A stretch of DNA of 5,587 bases from contig CAJMQX010000052.1 in the NCBI GenBank assembly GCA_905215635.1, positions 1 through 5,587 of the forward strand, in the 5' to 3' direction. The notes beneath the pieces were generated by a model. It was not told the origin of the DNA. It searched no databases and saw nothing but the letters and a program-made list of their open reading frames with translations. The stretch is from an uncultured bacterium. GTDB taxonomy: Bacteria > Bacillota_I > Bacilli_A > RF39 > UBA660. Made by a program: the position numbers and the translations under genes. Below are positions 1 to 5,587 of this stretch, piece after piece (the stretch's first letter is position 1; each line of letters starts with the position of its first letter).

Positions 1-482
1 TTATACCCTTTCTTAAATCTAATAATTACATATATCTTTTTATTATCTTCTACTATTAATTCAGAATCTATATAATAACCTAATTTAGTTATCTCTTTTC
101 TTAAGAATTCTAATTTTGTATTACTTTGAATTATTAAAGTATCTATCTTAAATTTATCTATTTGATATTTAAGTATTCCTATAATAGTATGTGCACCCAT
201 TCCGGATATAACTACTGTATCTATCATATCACTACTATTAATTACTGAAAGTCCATTTCCAAGTCTAGTTTCTATCTTAGAATTAGCCTTATATTTTAAT
301 ATATTTTCCTTAGCATTATTTAATGCTGATTCATTAACATCACTTGAAATATACTTATTACATCTCTCATTTTGCCATAAATATATTTCTAATAATCCAT
401 GATCACACCCTATATCTAATAAGTTAGTATCTTTAGGAACAAGACTAGCAATAGCGGCTAGTCTCTTAGATAATCTAATCAT
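1..482 (-). CDS. trmK: tRNA (adenine(22)-N1)-methyltransferase TrmK, partial (3' end outside window)
   Basis: This is the first 160 residues of a SAM-dependent class I methyltransferase of the TrmK (YqfN) family, which makes N1-methyladenosine at position 22 of bacterial tRNAs in the cytoplasm. The visible protein starts [19 protein letters not shown]-binding motif I is LDIGCDHG at residues 22-29, a motif II acid sits in SSDVN (D48), RLGNGL is at about 73-78, the family-typical ISGMGAHTI is at 92-100 and IQSN at 118-121. The Rossmann core is complete; B. subtilis TrmK has about 240 residues, so mainly the C-terminal helical domain is missing. The ATG lies inside the end of rpoD (8-bp overlap). 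An AAAGGA Shine-Dalgarno 8 nt upstream supports this start and suggests translational coupling. Position downstream of rpoD matches the order seen in many Bacillota. The reading frame stays open to the window edge. Confidence 0.93.
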   Translation of the reverse strand, partial: MIRLSKRLAAIASLVPKDTNLLDIGCDHGLLEIYLWQNERCNKYISSDVNESALNNAKENILKYKANSKIETRLGNGLSVINSSDMIDTVVISGMGAHTIIGILKYQIDKFKIDTLIIQSNTKLEFLRKEITKLGYYIDSELIVEDNKKIYVIIRFKKGY

Positions 483-1575
483 TTAAGAAATCCTTTAATT
501 TTCTACTTCTAGAAGGATGTCTAAGTTTTCTTAAAGCCTTTGCTTCTATTTGTCTAATTCTCTCACGAGTAACTCCAAACATTTGACCAACTTCTTCAAG
601 TGTTTTACAGCATCCATCATCAAGTCCAAATCTAAGTCTTAATACTTGTTCTTCTCTTTCTGTTAAAGTAAGTAAAACATCTGATATTTCATCTTTTAAT
701 AATTCATGCACAGTATATTCTTCTGGAGACATTGTTCTCTCATCTTTAACAAAATCTCCTAAATGTGAATCATCTTCTTCTCCTATTGGAGTTTCTAATG
801 AAACTGGTTCTTGTGCTATTTTTATTACTTCACGTACTTTATCTAATGATAAATGCATCTTCTTAGCAAGTTCTTCTTCAGTAGGCTCTCGATTAAGTTC
901 TAGTGTTAATTGTCTTTGAAATCTAGATAATCTATTAATTGTTTCTACCATATGTACTGGTACACGTATTGTTCTTGCTTGATCTGCTATTGCTCTTGTT
1001 ATAGCTTGCCTTATCCACCAAGTAGCATAAGTAGAAAACTTATATCCTTTAGTAGCATCGAATTTTTCTACTGCTTTCATAAGTCCAATATTACCTTCTT
1101 GTATCAAATCAAGAAATAACATTCCTCTACCTACATATCTCTTAGCTATTGATACTACTAAACGAAGATTAGATTCTGCTAATTTATTTTTAGCTTCTTC
1201 ATCACCAGCAACAATTCTTTTAGATAATTCTGTTTCTTCTTCCAAAGTAAGCAAACTAATTTTACCTATTTCTTTTAGATACATTCTAACAGGATCACTA
1301 ATTGTTAATTCTTTTGCCAAGGTACTATCTTTAAGTAACTCATCAAAATCTCCTGTAGCATCTTCCGCATCTTCTTCTCCAGCCATCTCTTCATCTGTAA
1401 CAACTTGAATATTAGCTTCCATTAAACTATTATATAAATCATCTAATGAATCACTATCTAAATCAAGTCCTTTTAATGAAGTAGCCAATTGCTCATAAGT
1501 AATATATCCTGAAGCTTTTCCTTTTTTAATTAATTCTTTCTTCCTATCTTCATATGTTTTAATTTCTTCTATCAT
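475..1575 (-). CDS. rpoD: RNA polymerase primary sigma factor RpoD/SigA
   Basis: The 366-residue protein is the housekeeping sigma-70 factor, which directs core RNA polymerase to -10/-35 promoters. Its length is close to B. subtilis SigA (371). Residues 1-60 form a short region 1.1-like domain, followed by an acidic linker (about 61-85). Region 1.2 starts at [11 protein letters not shown] (94-104). Region 2 includes [16 protein letters not shown] (136-151), [18 protein letters not shown] (156-173) and the promoter-melting and -10 recognition segment [14 protein letters not shown] (183-196). Region 3 spans about 206-285 and includes [20 protein letters not shown]. Region 4 has the -35 helix-turn-helix [19 protein letters not shown] (334-352). 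Two adjacent cysteines (322-323) sit in the 4.1/4.2 linker, where SigA has Arg-Thr. The ATG overlaps the dnaG stop as ATGA, and AAAGGGAGTG lies 7 nt upstream, so translation is probably coupled to dnaG. The stop is TAG. Confidence 0.98.
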   Translation of the reverse strand: MIEEIKTYEDRKKELIKKGKASGYITYEQLATSLKGLDLDSDSLDDLYNSLMEANIQVVTDEEMAGEEDAEDATGDFDELLKDSTLAKELTISDPVRMYLKEIGKISLLTLEEETELSKRIVAGDEEAKNKLAESNLRLVVSIAKRYVGRGMLFLDLIQEGNIGLMKAVEKFDATKGYKFSTYATWWIRQAITRAIADQARTIRVPVHMVETINRLSRFQRQLTLELNREPTEEELAKKMHLSLDKVREVIKIAQEPVSLETPIGEEDDSHLGDFVKDERTMSPEEYTVHELLKDEISDVLLTLTEREEQVLRLRFGLDDGCCKTLEEVGQMFGVTRERIRQIEAKALRKLRHPSRSRKLKDFLND

Positions 1576-3293
1576 TGTTTCACTCCCTTTAATGATAACA
1601 TTTCACTTAGTATTTTCGCTTGCTTAAGTGGATCTTTTTCTTCTTTCATTTGTTTTTCTAATTCCTGTGTTTTCTTCTTAACTGGATAAGAATTTATTAC
1701 ACTAATATAATCATCAATCTCTTCATCAGTATACGTACCATCTATATCTATTGTCATTATATCTTTAAATAAAATTAATACTTCTTGATTATCTGCTATA
1801 TAACTAATAAAATCTGCTACATTAAAACTTTTATATTTTCTATAATAATAAATAATTTCATTAGCTAATACTCTAATATTTTGATTAGGGAAAAATGTAA
1901 CTTTATTAGAAACCATATTAATTATCTTCTCATCTTTTAACATATAGTAAATAAGCATTCTTGAAGCTTTATCATATTGATTAAGTTTTTCCTTCTTAAT
2001 CTCATAATGTACTTCCTTCTTCTCTTCTTTATTTCTCAAACTATCATATTTATCTTTTAAGACATTATAATTAATATTAAATTCTGAAGCCATCTTATTT
2101 AGCGTTAAATCTCCTAGTATTAAATCATTACTTGAAGCTAACTCACGAATAGACTCATCTATATATTTAGCTACATCCTCAAGATCATTTAAATTCTTAT
2201 CACTTTTATGTAATCTCATTAAGAATTCTACTGCATTATCAGGATTATCTATCTTACTTTTAAAACTATCTTCTCCATATTTTAATATATATTCATCTGG
2301 ATCTAAATCTTCTGGTAATCTTACTACTTTAGGAACTACATCTATTTCTTTAAATACATTAATAGCACTAGTAGTAGCTTCTTCTCCAGCCTTATCTCCA
2401 TCAAAACATAATATTATATTATTAGCCATTTTCTTAAGAAGATTAGCATTCTGTTTAGTTAAAGCAGTTCCCATTGTAGCTACACAATTAGTAATACCTA
2501 CTGTATTAGCCCTAATAACATCCATAAAACCTTCCATAACTATAATAGCTTCATTCTTCTTAAGTTGTTCTTTAGCATTATGATAATTATATAATATAGT
2601 ACCTTTTTTAAATAACACTGTCTCTTTTGTATTGATATACTTACTACTATCCTTCGTATTATATATTCTACCCGAAAAAGCTACAATATTTCCTTCTAAA
2701 TCATATAATGGAAAAATAATTCTATTAACAAACAAATCCATTCCATTATCATTACTAAGTCCCATATCATTTAAATTCTTTAAAGAATATTTTTTAGCTA
2801 ATAAATAATCGGTTAATGATACTTTAGGTAAAGCTAACCCAATCTTAAACTTCTTTATCGTATCATTATCTATCTTTCTTTTTTCTAAATACTCTCTAGC
2901 ATTTTTACCTAAAGATGTATTCAAGTTATTTTGATAAAATTTGCATGATAAATTATAAATATCATAGTAATCTGCATACTTATTATTATTCTTACTTATA
3001 CTATTACCTAGGTTATATCCTACTTTACTACCAAGTAATCTAACTGCATCATAAAATCCGATATGTTCATAATCAGCAACAAAAGTAAATACGTTACCAG
3101 TTGCTCCGCAAGAAAAGCAAGTAAATATTTGTTTATCTGGTGATACACTCATACTTGGGGAATGATCATCATGAAATGGACATACTCCAAAGTAATTTTT
3201 TCCACGTTGTGTTAGAGGTAAATAATTTGATATAACCGAAACAATATCTACTTTATTTCTTATTTCATTTATCATTTCATTGGTGATATTCAT
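1572..3293 (-). CDS. dnaG: DNA primase DnaG
   Basis: The 573-residue primase makes the short RNA primers for leading- and lagging-strand replication and acts with the replicative helicase. Domains in order: the N-terminal CHC2 zinc-binding domain (about 1-100) with ligands C38, H41, C59 and C62 in CPFH and CFSC; the RNA polymerase core (about 110-330), containing the catalytic N-subdomain ([20 protein letters not shown], 191-210; [10 protein letters not shown], 216-225) and the TOPRIM fold with catalytic E254 (VMEGFMDVI) and the metal-binding DGD at 298-300 (CFDGDKAG); and a divergent, lysine-rich C-terminal helicase-interaction region (about 435-573). Length is normal (B. subtilis about 600). 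I chose the first ATG because the strong site GGAGGGG lies just upstream. The next Met (residue 7) is where many homologues begin but has no ribosome-binding site. The TGA stop overlaps the rpoD ATG by 4 bp, so the two genes are one translationally coupled unit. Confidence 0.98.
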   Translation of the reverse strand: MNITNEMINEIRNKVDIVSVISNYLPLTQRGKNYFGVCPFHDDHSPSMSVSPDKQIFTCFSCGATGNVFTFVADYEHIGFYDAVRLLGSKVGYNLGNSISKNNNKYADYYDIYNLSCKFYQNNLNTSLGKNAREYLEKRKIDNDTIKKFKIGLALPKVSLTDYLLAKKYSLKNLNDMGLSNDNGMDLFVNRIIFPLYDLEGNIVAFSGRIYNTKDSSKYINTKETVLFKKGTILYNYHNAKEQLKKNEAIIVMEGFMDVIRANTVGITNCVATMGTALTKQNANLLKKMANNIILCFDGDKAGEEATTSAINVFKEIDVVPKVVRLPEDLDPDEYILKYGEDSFKSKIDNPDNAVEFLMRLHKSDKNLNDLEDVAKYIDESIRELASSNDLILGDLTLNKMASEFNINYNVLKDKYDSLRNKEEKKEVHYEIKKEKLNQYDKASRMLIYYMLKDEKIINMVSNKVTFFPNQNIRVLANEIIYYYRKYKSFNVADFISYIADNQEVLILFKDIMTIDIDGTYTDEEIDDYISVINSYPVKKKTQELEKQMKEEKDPLKQAKILSEMLSLKGVKQ

Positions 3294-3321
3294 TTTTTAT
3301 CCCCTCCAATAGTGATATTCA
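3283..3321 (-). repeat. short direct repeat flanking the dnaG ribosome-binding site
   Basis: The 10-mer TGAATATCAC occurs at 3321-3312 and again at 3292-3283, where it overlaps the dnaG start codon. The copies are 29 bp apart and bracket the Shine-Dalgarno site. It may be a small local duplication or chance in AT-rich DNA; no function is assigned. Confidence 0.4.
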
Positions 3322-3390
3322 AAGGAAACTCCTAGATTACTTTTATTTTTATTAACTTTTTGTTAATTTTACACAAATTTGACACTTTTT
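3294..3390 (-). other. queA-dnaG intergenic spacer, no clear terminator or promoter
   Basis: This 97-bp, very AT-rich gap separates the queA stop from the dnaG start. I find no GC-containing hairpin followed by a T-run on the minus strand, so queA transcription may read through into dnaG. Candidate -35 and -10 elements are poor: TTAACA (3365-3360) resembles a -35, but no good -10 lies 16-18 bp after it. A short inverted repeat, ATTAAC-TTTTT-GTTAAT, occupies 3351-3367, and a palindromic CAAATTTG lies at about 3375-3382. The spacer probably also holds a weak dnaG promoter that I cannot place. Confidence 0.45.
3301..3307 (-). promoter_or_regulatory. Shine-Dalgarno site of dnaG
   Basis: GGAGGGG on the minus strand is followed by ATAAAAA and then the ATG at 3293. 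Counted from the GGAGG core the gap is 9 nt. This is among the strongest ribosome-binding sites in the window, and it fixes the dnaG start at the first ATG in preference to the in-frame Met six codons later. Confidence 0.8.
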
Positions 3391-4416
3391 CTATTTTATC
3401 AACATTGCATCTCCAAATGAGAAGAAACGATATTTTTCTTTTACTGCCTCCTCATAAGCCTTCAAAATAATCTCTTTTGAAGCAAATGCTGATACTAACA
3501 TTATAAGTGTTGACTTAGGTAAATGAAAATTAGTAATCAGTGCATCTATCCCTTTAAATTCATATCCTGGATAAATAAAGATATCTGTCCAACCAGAACA
3601 CTCCCTAAATTCTCCATATTTTGTCATTATTGTCTCTATTGTTCTAGTAGATGTCGTTCCTACTGCTACTATTCTCTGACCATTCTTCTTAGCCATATTT
3701 AAAGTATCTGCTACTTCCTTAGACATTGAATAAAATTCACTATGCATCTTATGTGTTGTAACATCTTCTACATTAACCGGTCTAAAAGTACCAAGACCAA
3801 CATGAAGTGTTATATAACATATCTTTATTCCTTTATCTTCTATTCTCTTTAATAAATCTTTAGTAAAATGAAGTCCCGCTGTAGGAGCTGCTGCTGATCC
3901 AATATTCTTAGCATATACTGTTTGATATCTATCTTTATCTTGAAGCTTCTCTTTTATATAAGGAGGTAAAGGCATACTACCAAGCTTATCTAATATCTCA
4001 TAAAATATTCCCTTATAAGAAAATCTAATATGTCTAATTCCTTCATCAAATATACCTACGCATTCTCCCTTAAGAACTCCATCTCCAAAAGACACAACTG
4101 TTCCTATTTTCACTCTCTTAGCAGGTTTAACTAAACATTCCCATAAATCATCATTAATATTCTTAAGAAGCAACAATTCTATTACTGCTCCTGTATCTTC
4201 CTTAGTACCTATTATTCTAGCAGGTAATACCTTAGTATCATTAAGTACTAATACATCATCTTTATCTAAATAATTAATAATATCATAAAACTTATCATGA
4301 GTAATTTCTCCAGTCTTACGATCTAATACCATTAATCTAGATTCATCTCTTTTTTCTAATGGTGTTTGAGCTATTAATTCTTCAGGTAAATAATAATCAA
4401 AATCATCTGTTTTCAC
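3391..4416 (-). CDS. queA: S-adenosylmethionine:tRNA ribosyltransferase-isomerase QueA
   Basis: The 341-residue protein is the cytoplasmic enzyme that transfers and isomerises the ribosyl group of SAM onto preQ1-modified tRNA, giving epoxyqueuosine in the wobble-position queuosine pathway. Its length matches the family (about 340-356). Family signatures are present along the whole chain: [25 protein letters not shown] (5-29), [14 protein letters not shown] (57-70), SMPLPPYI (147-154), [23 protein letters not shown] (162-184), [14 protein letters not shown] (201-214), HKMHSEFY (222-229), [13 protein letters not shown] (249-261), [22 protein letters not shown] (291-312) and [13 protein letters not shown] (328-340). 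The start is a GTG preceded by GGAAGTGG 6 nt upstream, and the next in-frame codons upstream offer no ATG before a stop. The stop is TAG. It has its own promoter and is separated from the upstream gene by a terminator. The partner tgt, often adjacent in Bacillota, is not in the window. Confidence 0.98.
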   Translation of the reverse strand: MKTDDFDYYLPEELIAQTPLEKRDESRLMVLDRKTGEITHDKFYDIINYLDKDDVLVLNDTKVLPARIIGTKEDTGAVIELLLLKNINDDLWECLVKPAKRVKIGTVVSFGDGVLKGECVGIFDEGIRHIRFSYKGIFYEILDKLGSMPLPPYIKEKLQDKDRYQTVYAKNIGSAAAPTAGLHFTKDLLKRIEDKGIKICYITLHVGLGTFRPVNVEDVTTHKMHSEFYSMSKEVADTLNMAKKNGQRIVAVGTTSTRTIETIMTKYGEFRECSGWTDIFIYPGYEFKGIDALITNFHLPKSTLIMLVSAFASKEIILKAYEEAVKEKYRFFSFGDAMLIK

Positions 4417-4422
4417 ACTATA

Positions 4423-4430
4423 CCACTTCC
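4423..4430 (-). promoter_or_regulatory. Shine-Dalgarno site that supports the queA GTG start
   Basis: GGAAGTGG on the minus strand ends 6 nt before the GTG at 4416-4414. Because the initiation codon is GTG and no in-frame ATG lies between it and the upstream stop at 4446-4444, this site decides the queA start. The resulting N-terminus ([16 protein letters not shown]) aligns with known QueA N-termini. Confidence 0.75.
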
Positions 4431-4442
4431 AAACTGCAATAT

Positions 4443-4471
4443 ATTATAACACAAAGTATACCCAAGGTAAA
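4443..4471 (-). promoter_or_regulatory. sigma-A type promoter of queA (extended -10)
   Basis: The minus strand has a perfect -10 TATAAT at 4448-4443, preceded by TGT, which gives an extended -10. A partial -35 TTTACC (4471-4466, 4 of 6 matches to TTGACA) lies exactly 17 bp upstream. Transcription would begin near 4436 and leave a leader of about 20 nt that carries the Shine-Dalgarno site. It lies just downstream of the terminator of the previous gene, as expected for an independent unit. It fits the RpoD encoded in the same window. Confidence 0.75.
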
Positions 4472-4480
4472 CTATAAATT

Positions 4481-4512
4481 AGAAAAAACTATTCATGTTT
4501 TATATGAATAGT
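4481..4512 (-). terminator. intrinsic terminator of the LamG/FGE-like gene
   Basis: On the minus strand a 9-bp perfect stem, ACTATTCAT / ATGAATAGT (4512-4504 and 4496-4488), encloses a 7-nt loop. It runs into six T residues (4488-4483). The stem is AT-rich, as expected for this genome. It begins about 15 nt after the in-frame stop at 4527 of the frame-corrected upstream gene. The T-run is only on this strand, so it ends transcription coming from the high-coordinate side. Confidence 0.8.
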
Positions 4513-4526
4513 CTCTACTATATACT

Positions 4527-4580
4527 TTAATTAACCATCACACTGCGAAAGCCATAATGGCTTACAGCTCCTCCAGAAGT
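4527..4580 (-). other. out-of-frame C-terminal tail of the FGE-like gene (frameshift remnant)
   Basis: Read from 4580, the minus strand encodes TSGGAVSHYGFRSVMVN and then a TAA stop at 4529-4527. The GFRSV ending is the typical last strand of FGE-sulfatase/C-type-lectin domains (compare GFRVV or GFRCV). It is not in the frame of the upstream 338-codon stretch, which instead reads ACA CTT CTG GAG GAG CTG TAA. An ACA ACT in place of ACACT would join the two. The cause may be a real one-base deletion, an error made during retrohoming, or an assembly error at a hypervariable site. Confidence 0.8.
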
Positions 4581-4657
4581 GTCCCGTAGCCAAAAGCACC
4601 AGCCCCAACATCAATAATATACCTGCCTCCTCGTAAAAGCCACGAACTATTTGACGA
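4530..4657 (-). repeat. putative diversity-generating retroelement variable region (VR)
   Basis: The last ~125 bp of the gene differ from all surrounding DNA. On the coding strand 4620-4561 I count 11 A in 60 and about 48% GC; the same gene at 5520-5461 has 26 A in 60. Codons such as TCG, CGA, GGC, AGG, GGG, TAC and CGC cluster here and are rare in the neighbours. Between RGG (from about 4625) and GFRSV most codons end in T or C (TAT, ATT, ATT, GAT, GTT, GCT, GGT, ACT, TCT, AGC, CAT, TAT). All of these can be derived from AAT or AAC by substituting A, the DGR mutagenesis signature. The position at the 3' end of a C-type-lectin-fold gene, between WLLRGG and GFRSV, is the usual place of a VR. 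The borders are estimates. The template repeat is not in this window. Confidence 0.6.
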
Positions 4658-5587
4658 AACAAAGACATTAGTATCACTATACCAATTATTTGTTTCTGAT
4701 AAGCTTTGCCCATAACATATTCCACCATTACATGCAGTTAACATATCAGTTGTGGTATATTTATCATAATATTTACTATCATGCATTGCAGAAAAACCAG
4801 AACTACCTATCGTATCGTTATAGTTTCCCATTACTCTTTCCCACGACCCGCCAGACATATCAAATATTCCTAATATATTTCCCGTTGTACTCTGAGGATA
4901 CTCTGATACACTTCCATATACAATTTCACAATTAGTACTAGAACTAGCATTAGCTGTATTTGCACCACATCCTGTTATGAAGTTACTATTATTGTTTAAT
5001 CTTATCTCACTATTTATACCATATTTAGAATGTGATAAGTATGCTGCTGCTCCCCATTCACTATTCTTCATCATATGACTATCTGTTTTAGAAGAATTTA
5101 TACCATACGTTGTATCACCTAACAATTGTGCAGTAGCAAATTGTGTTGACACATTTTGATTTCTTAATGAAGTTACATTAGGCTTAATCGTTGGACTATC
5201 TACTGTACCCGTTGTTTCAAATTTTCCTACCCATATACCATTAAGTTCTGTATCTCCAAATGTAAATGCCGGATGTGTTAAGTATTCACCTATTTGTGTA
5301 CCATTAGATTTATTATCATATTTATTTTGTAAATTTATCTCTATTTCTTGTTCTTTACCAGTAGCACTAGTACCCGTTTCCCATATCTTATATTCATATC
5401 TTGGTACATATACATAATAAGCTAAAATATCATCTTCTGGTATTATAACTCCTTTATTATTTTTATATTCTTCTCTACTTCCATCTTTAAAATCAAAACT
5501 AAATAATAAATTACTATTAGTTATACTACCATTATAATTATTACTAACTTCTTTATCAGTTAATGCCCTATCATACATTCTTGCCTC
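4562..5587 (-). CDS. LamG-tail plus FGE-sulfatase/C-type-lectin-like surface protein, 5' partial, 3' frameshifted; putative DGR target
   Basis: The frame is open to the window edge, so the true start lies outside; the ATG at 5578 is internal. First comes the end of a LamG/concanavalin-like domain (EARMYDRALTDKEVSNNYN, like the VRIYNRALS.EEI..LYN ending of the family). Counting from that ATG, a linker and segment with AYYVYVPRYEYKIW (53-66) and GIWVGKFETTG (114-124) follow. An FGE-sulfatase-like domain has HMMKNSEWGAAAYLSHSKYG (168-187), NILGIFDMSGGSWERVMGNY (234-253) and SSWLLRGG (311-318). The formylglycine enzyme's catalytic cysteines are not recognisable, so I infer a ligand-binding C-type-lectin fold and not an enzyme. 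The frame ends at TAA 4564-4562 in an atypical LLEEL. Adding one base near 4580 restores TSGGAVSHYGFRSVMVN and moves the stop to 4527. The signal peptide, anchor and ligand cannot be seen. Confidence 0.8.
   Translation of the reverse strand, partial: EARMYDRALTDKEVSNNYNGSITNSNLLFSFDFKDGSREEYKNNKGVIIPEDDILAYYVYVPRYEYKIWETGTSATGKEQEIEINLQNKYDNKSNGTQIGEYLTHPAFTFGDTELNGIWVGKFETTGTVDSPTIKPNVTSLRNQNVSTQFATAQLLGDTTYGINSSKTDSHMMKNSEWGAAAYLSHSKYGINSEIRLNNNSNFITGCGANTANASSSTNCEIVYGSVSEYPQSTTGNILGIFDMSGGSWERVMGNYNDTIGSSGFSAMHDSKYYDKYTTTDMLTACNGGICYGQSLSETNNWYSDTNVFVSSNSSWLLRGGRYIIDVGAGAFGYGTLLEEL

Noticed and set aside
1572..1575. TGA read as tryptophan (mycoplasma code), suggested by the AT-rich genome
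   Set aside because: dnaG ends at a TGA that overlaps the rpoD start in a classic ATGA junction, and the conserved Trp pair in sigma region 2 is encoded by TGG codons.
3351..3367. ATTAAC-TTTTT-GTTAAT inverted repeat as a queA terminator
   Set aside because: The stem is only 6 bp and almost all A:T, and on the transcribed minus strand it is followed by A residues, not T, so it would not stop transcription from queA.
3379..3384. Perfect TTGACA on the plus strand as a -35 element
   Set aside because: No acceptable -10 follows at 16-18 bp, and it would only drive antisense transcription of queA. Probably chance.
4531..4728. 65-codon minus-strand open frame ending LWLSQCDG
   Set aside because: It is the third frame across the end of the FGE-like gene. 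The conserved GFRSVMV ending is in a different frame, and this one shows no family features. Its hydrophobic look comes from the GC- and T-rich variable segment.
4690..4935. 81-codon open frame on the plus strand
   Set aside because: It lies wholly antisense to the FGE-like gene, has no ribosome-binding site, and its low-complexity Tyr/His/Phe-rich product reflects the AT-rich complement of the real gene.
5576..5578. ATG at 5578 as the true start of the LamG/FGE-like gene
   Set aside because: The frame is open upstream (GAG GCA AGA encodes E-A-R), and those residues belong to the conserved LamG ending. No Shine-Dalgarno site precedes the ATG, so the gene begins outside the window.
1..5587. 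DGR template repeat, reverse transcriptase, CRISPR array or tRNA gene within the window
   Set aside because: I found no second copy of the IMH-like sequence at 4527-4556, no reverse-transcriptase motif in any frame, no regularly spaced repeats and no tRNA-like fold.

Overview
The window is AT-rich (roughly 30% GC by eye) and every gene I can support lies on the minus strand, so it reads from high to low coordinates. The set queA, dnaG, rpoD, trmK, the strong purine-rich Shine-Dalgarno sites and the B. subtilis-like SigA point to a low-GC Bacillota, probably an uncultured host-associated Bacilli or Clostridia lineage. Tryptophan is TGG and TGA is a genuine stop (the dnaG/rpoD overlap), so the standard bacterial code applies and not the mycoplasma code.

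Layout in transcription order. (1) 5587-4527: the 3' part of a gene for a modular, probably surface or extracellular protein. It has the tail of a LamG/concanavalin-like domain, then a formylglycine-generating-enzyme (FGE-sulfatase)/C-type-lectin-like domain. Its last ~130 bp differ sharply from the rest of the window: GC-rich, adenine-poor, with different codon choice. They look like the variable region of a diversity-generating retroelement (DGR) target. A one-base shift near 4580 cuts the reading frame just before the conserved GFRSV-type ending, which is intact in another frame and ends at 4527. (2) 4512-4481: an intrinsic terminator. (3) 4471-4443: a good extended -10 promoter, then queA (GTG start) for queuosine biosynthesis. 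(4) A 97-bp gap without a clear terminator, then dnaG (primase), rpoD (primary sigma factor, 4-bp overlap with dnaG) and trmK (tRNA m1A22 methyltransferase, 8-bp overlap with rpoD, cut by the window edge). dnaG-rpoD is the classic macromolecular-synthesis pair, and trmK lies downstream of it in many Bacillota.

The lower 4.4 kb is therefore ordinary core genome (tRNA modification, replication priming, housekeeping transcription, tRNA methylation). The top ~1.1 kb is accessory and carries the one really interesting signal, the putative DGR variable region. The reverse transcriptase, the accessory protein and the template repeat needed to prove it are not in this window.
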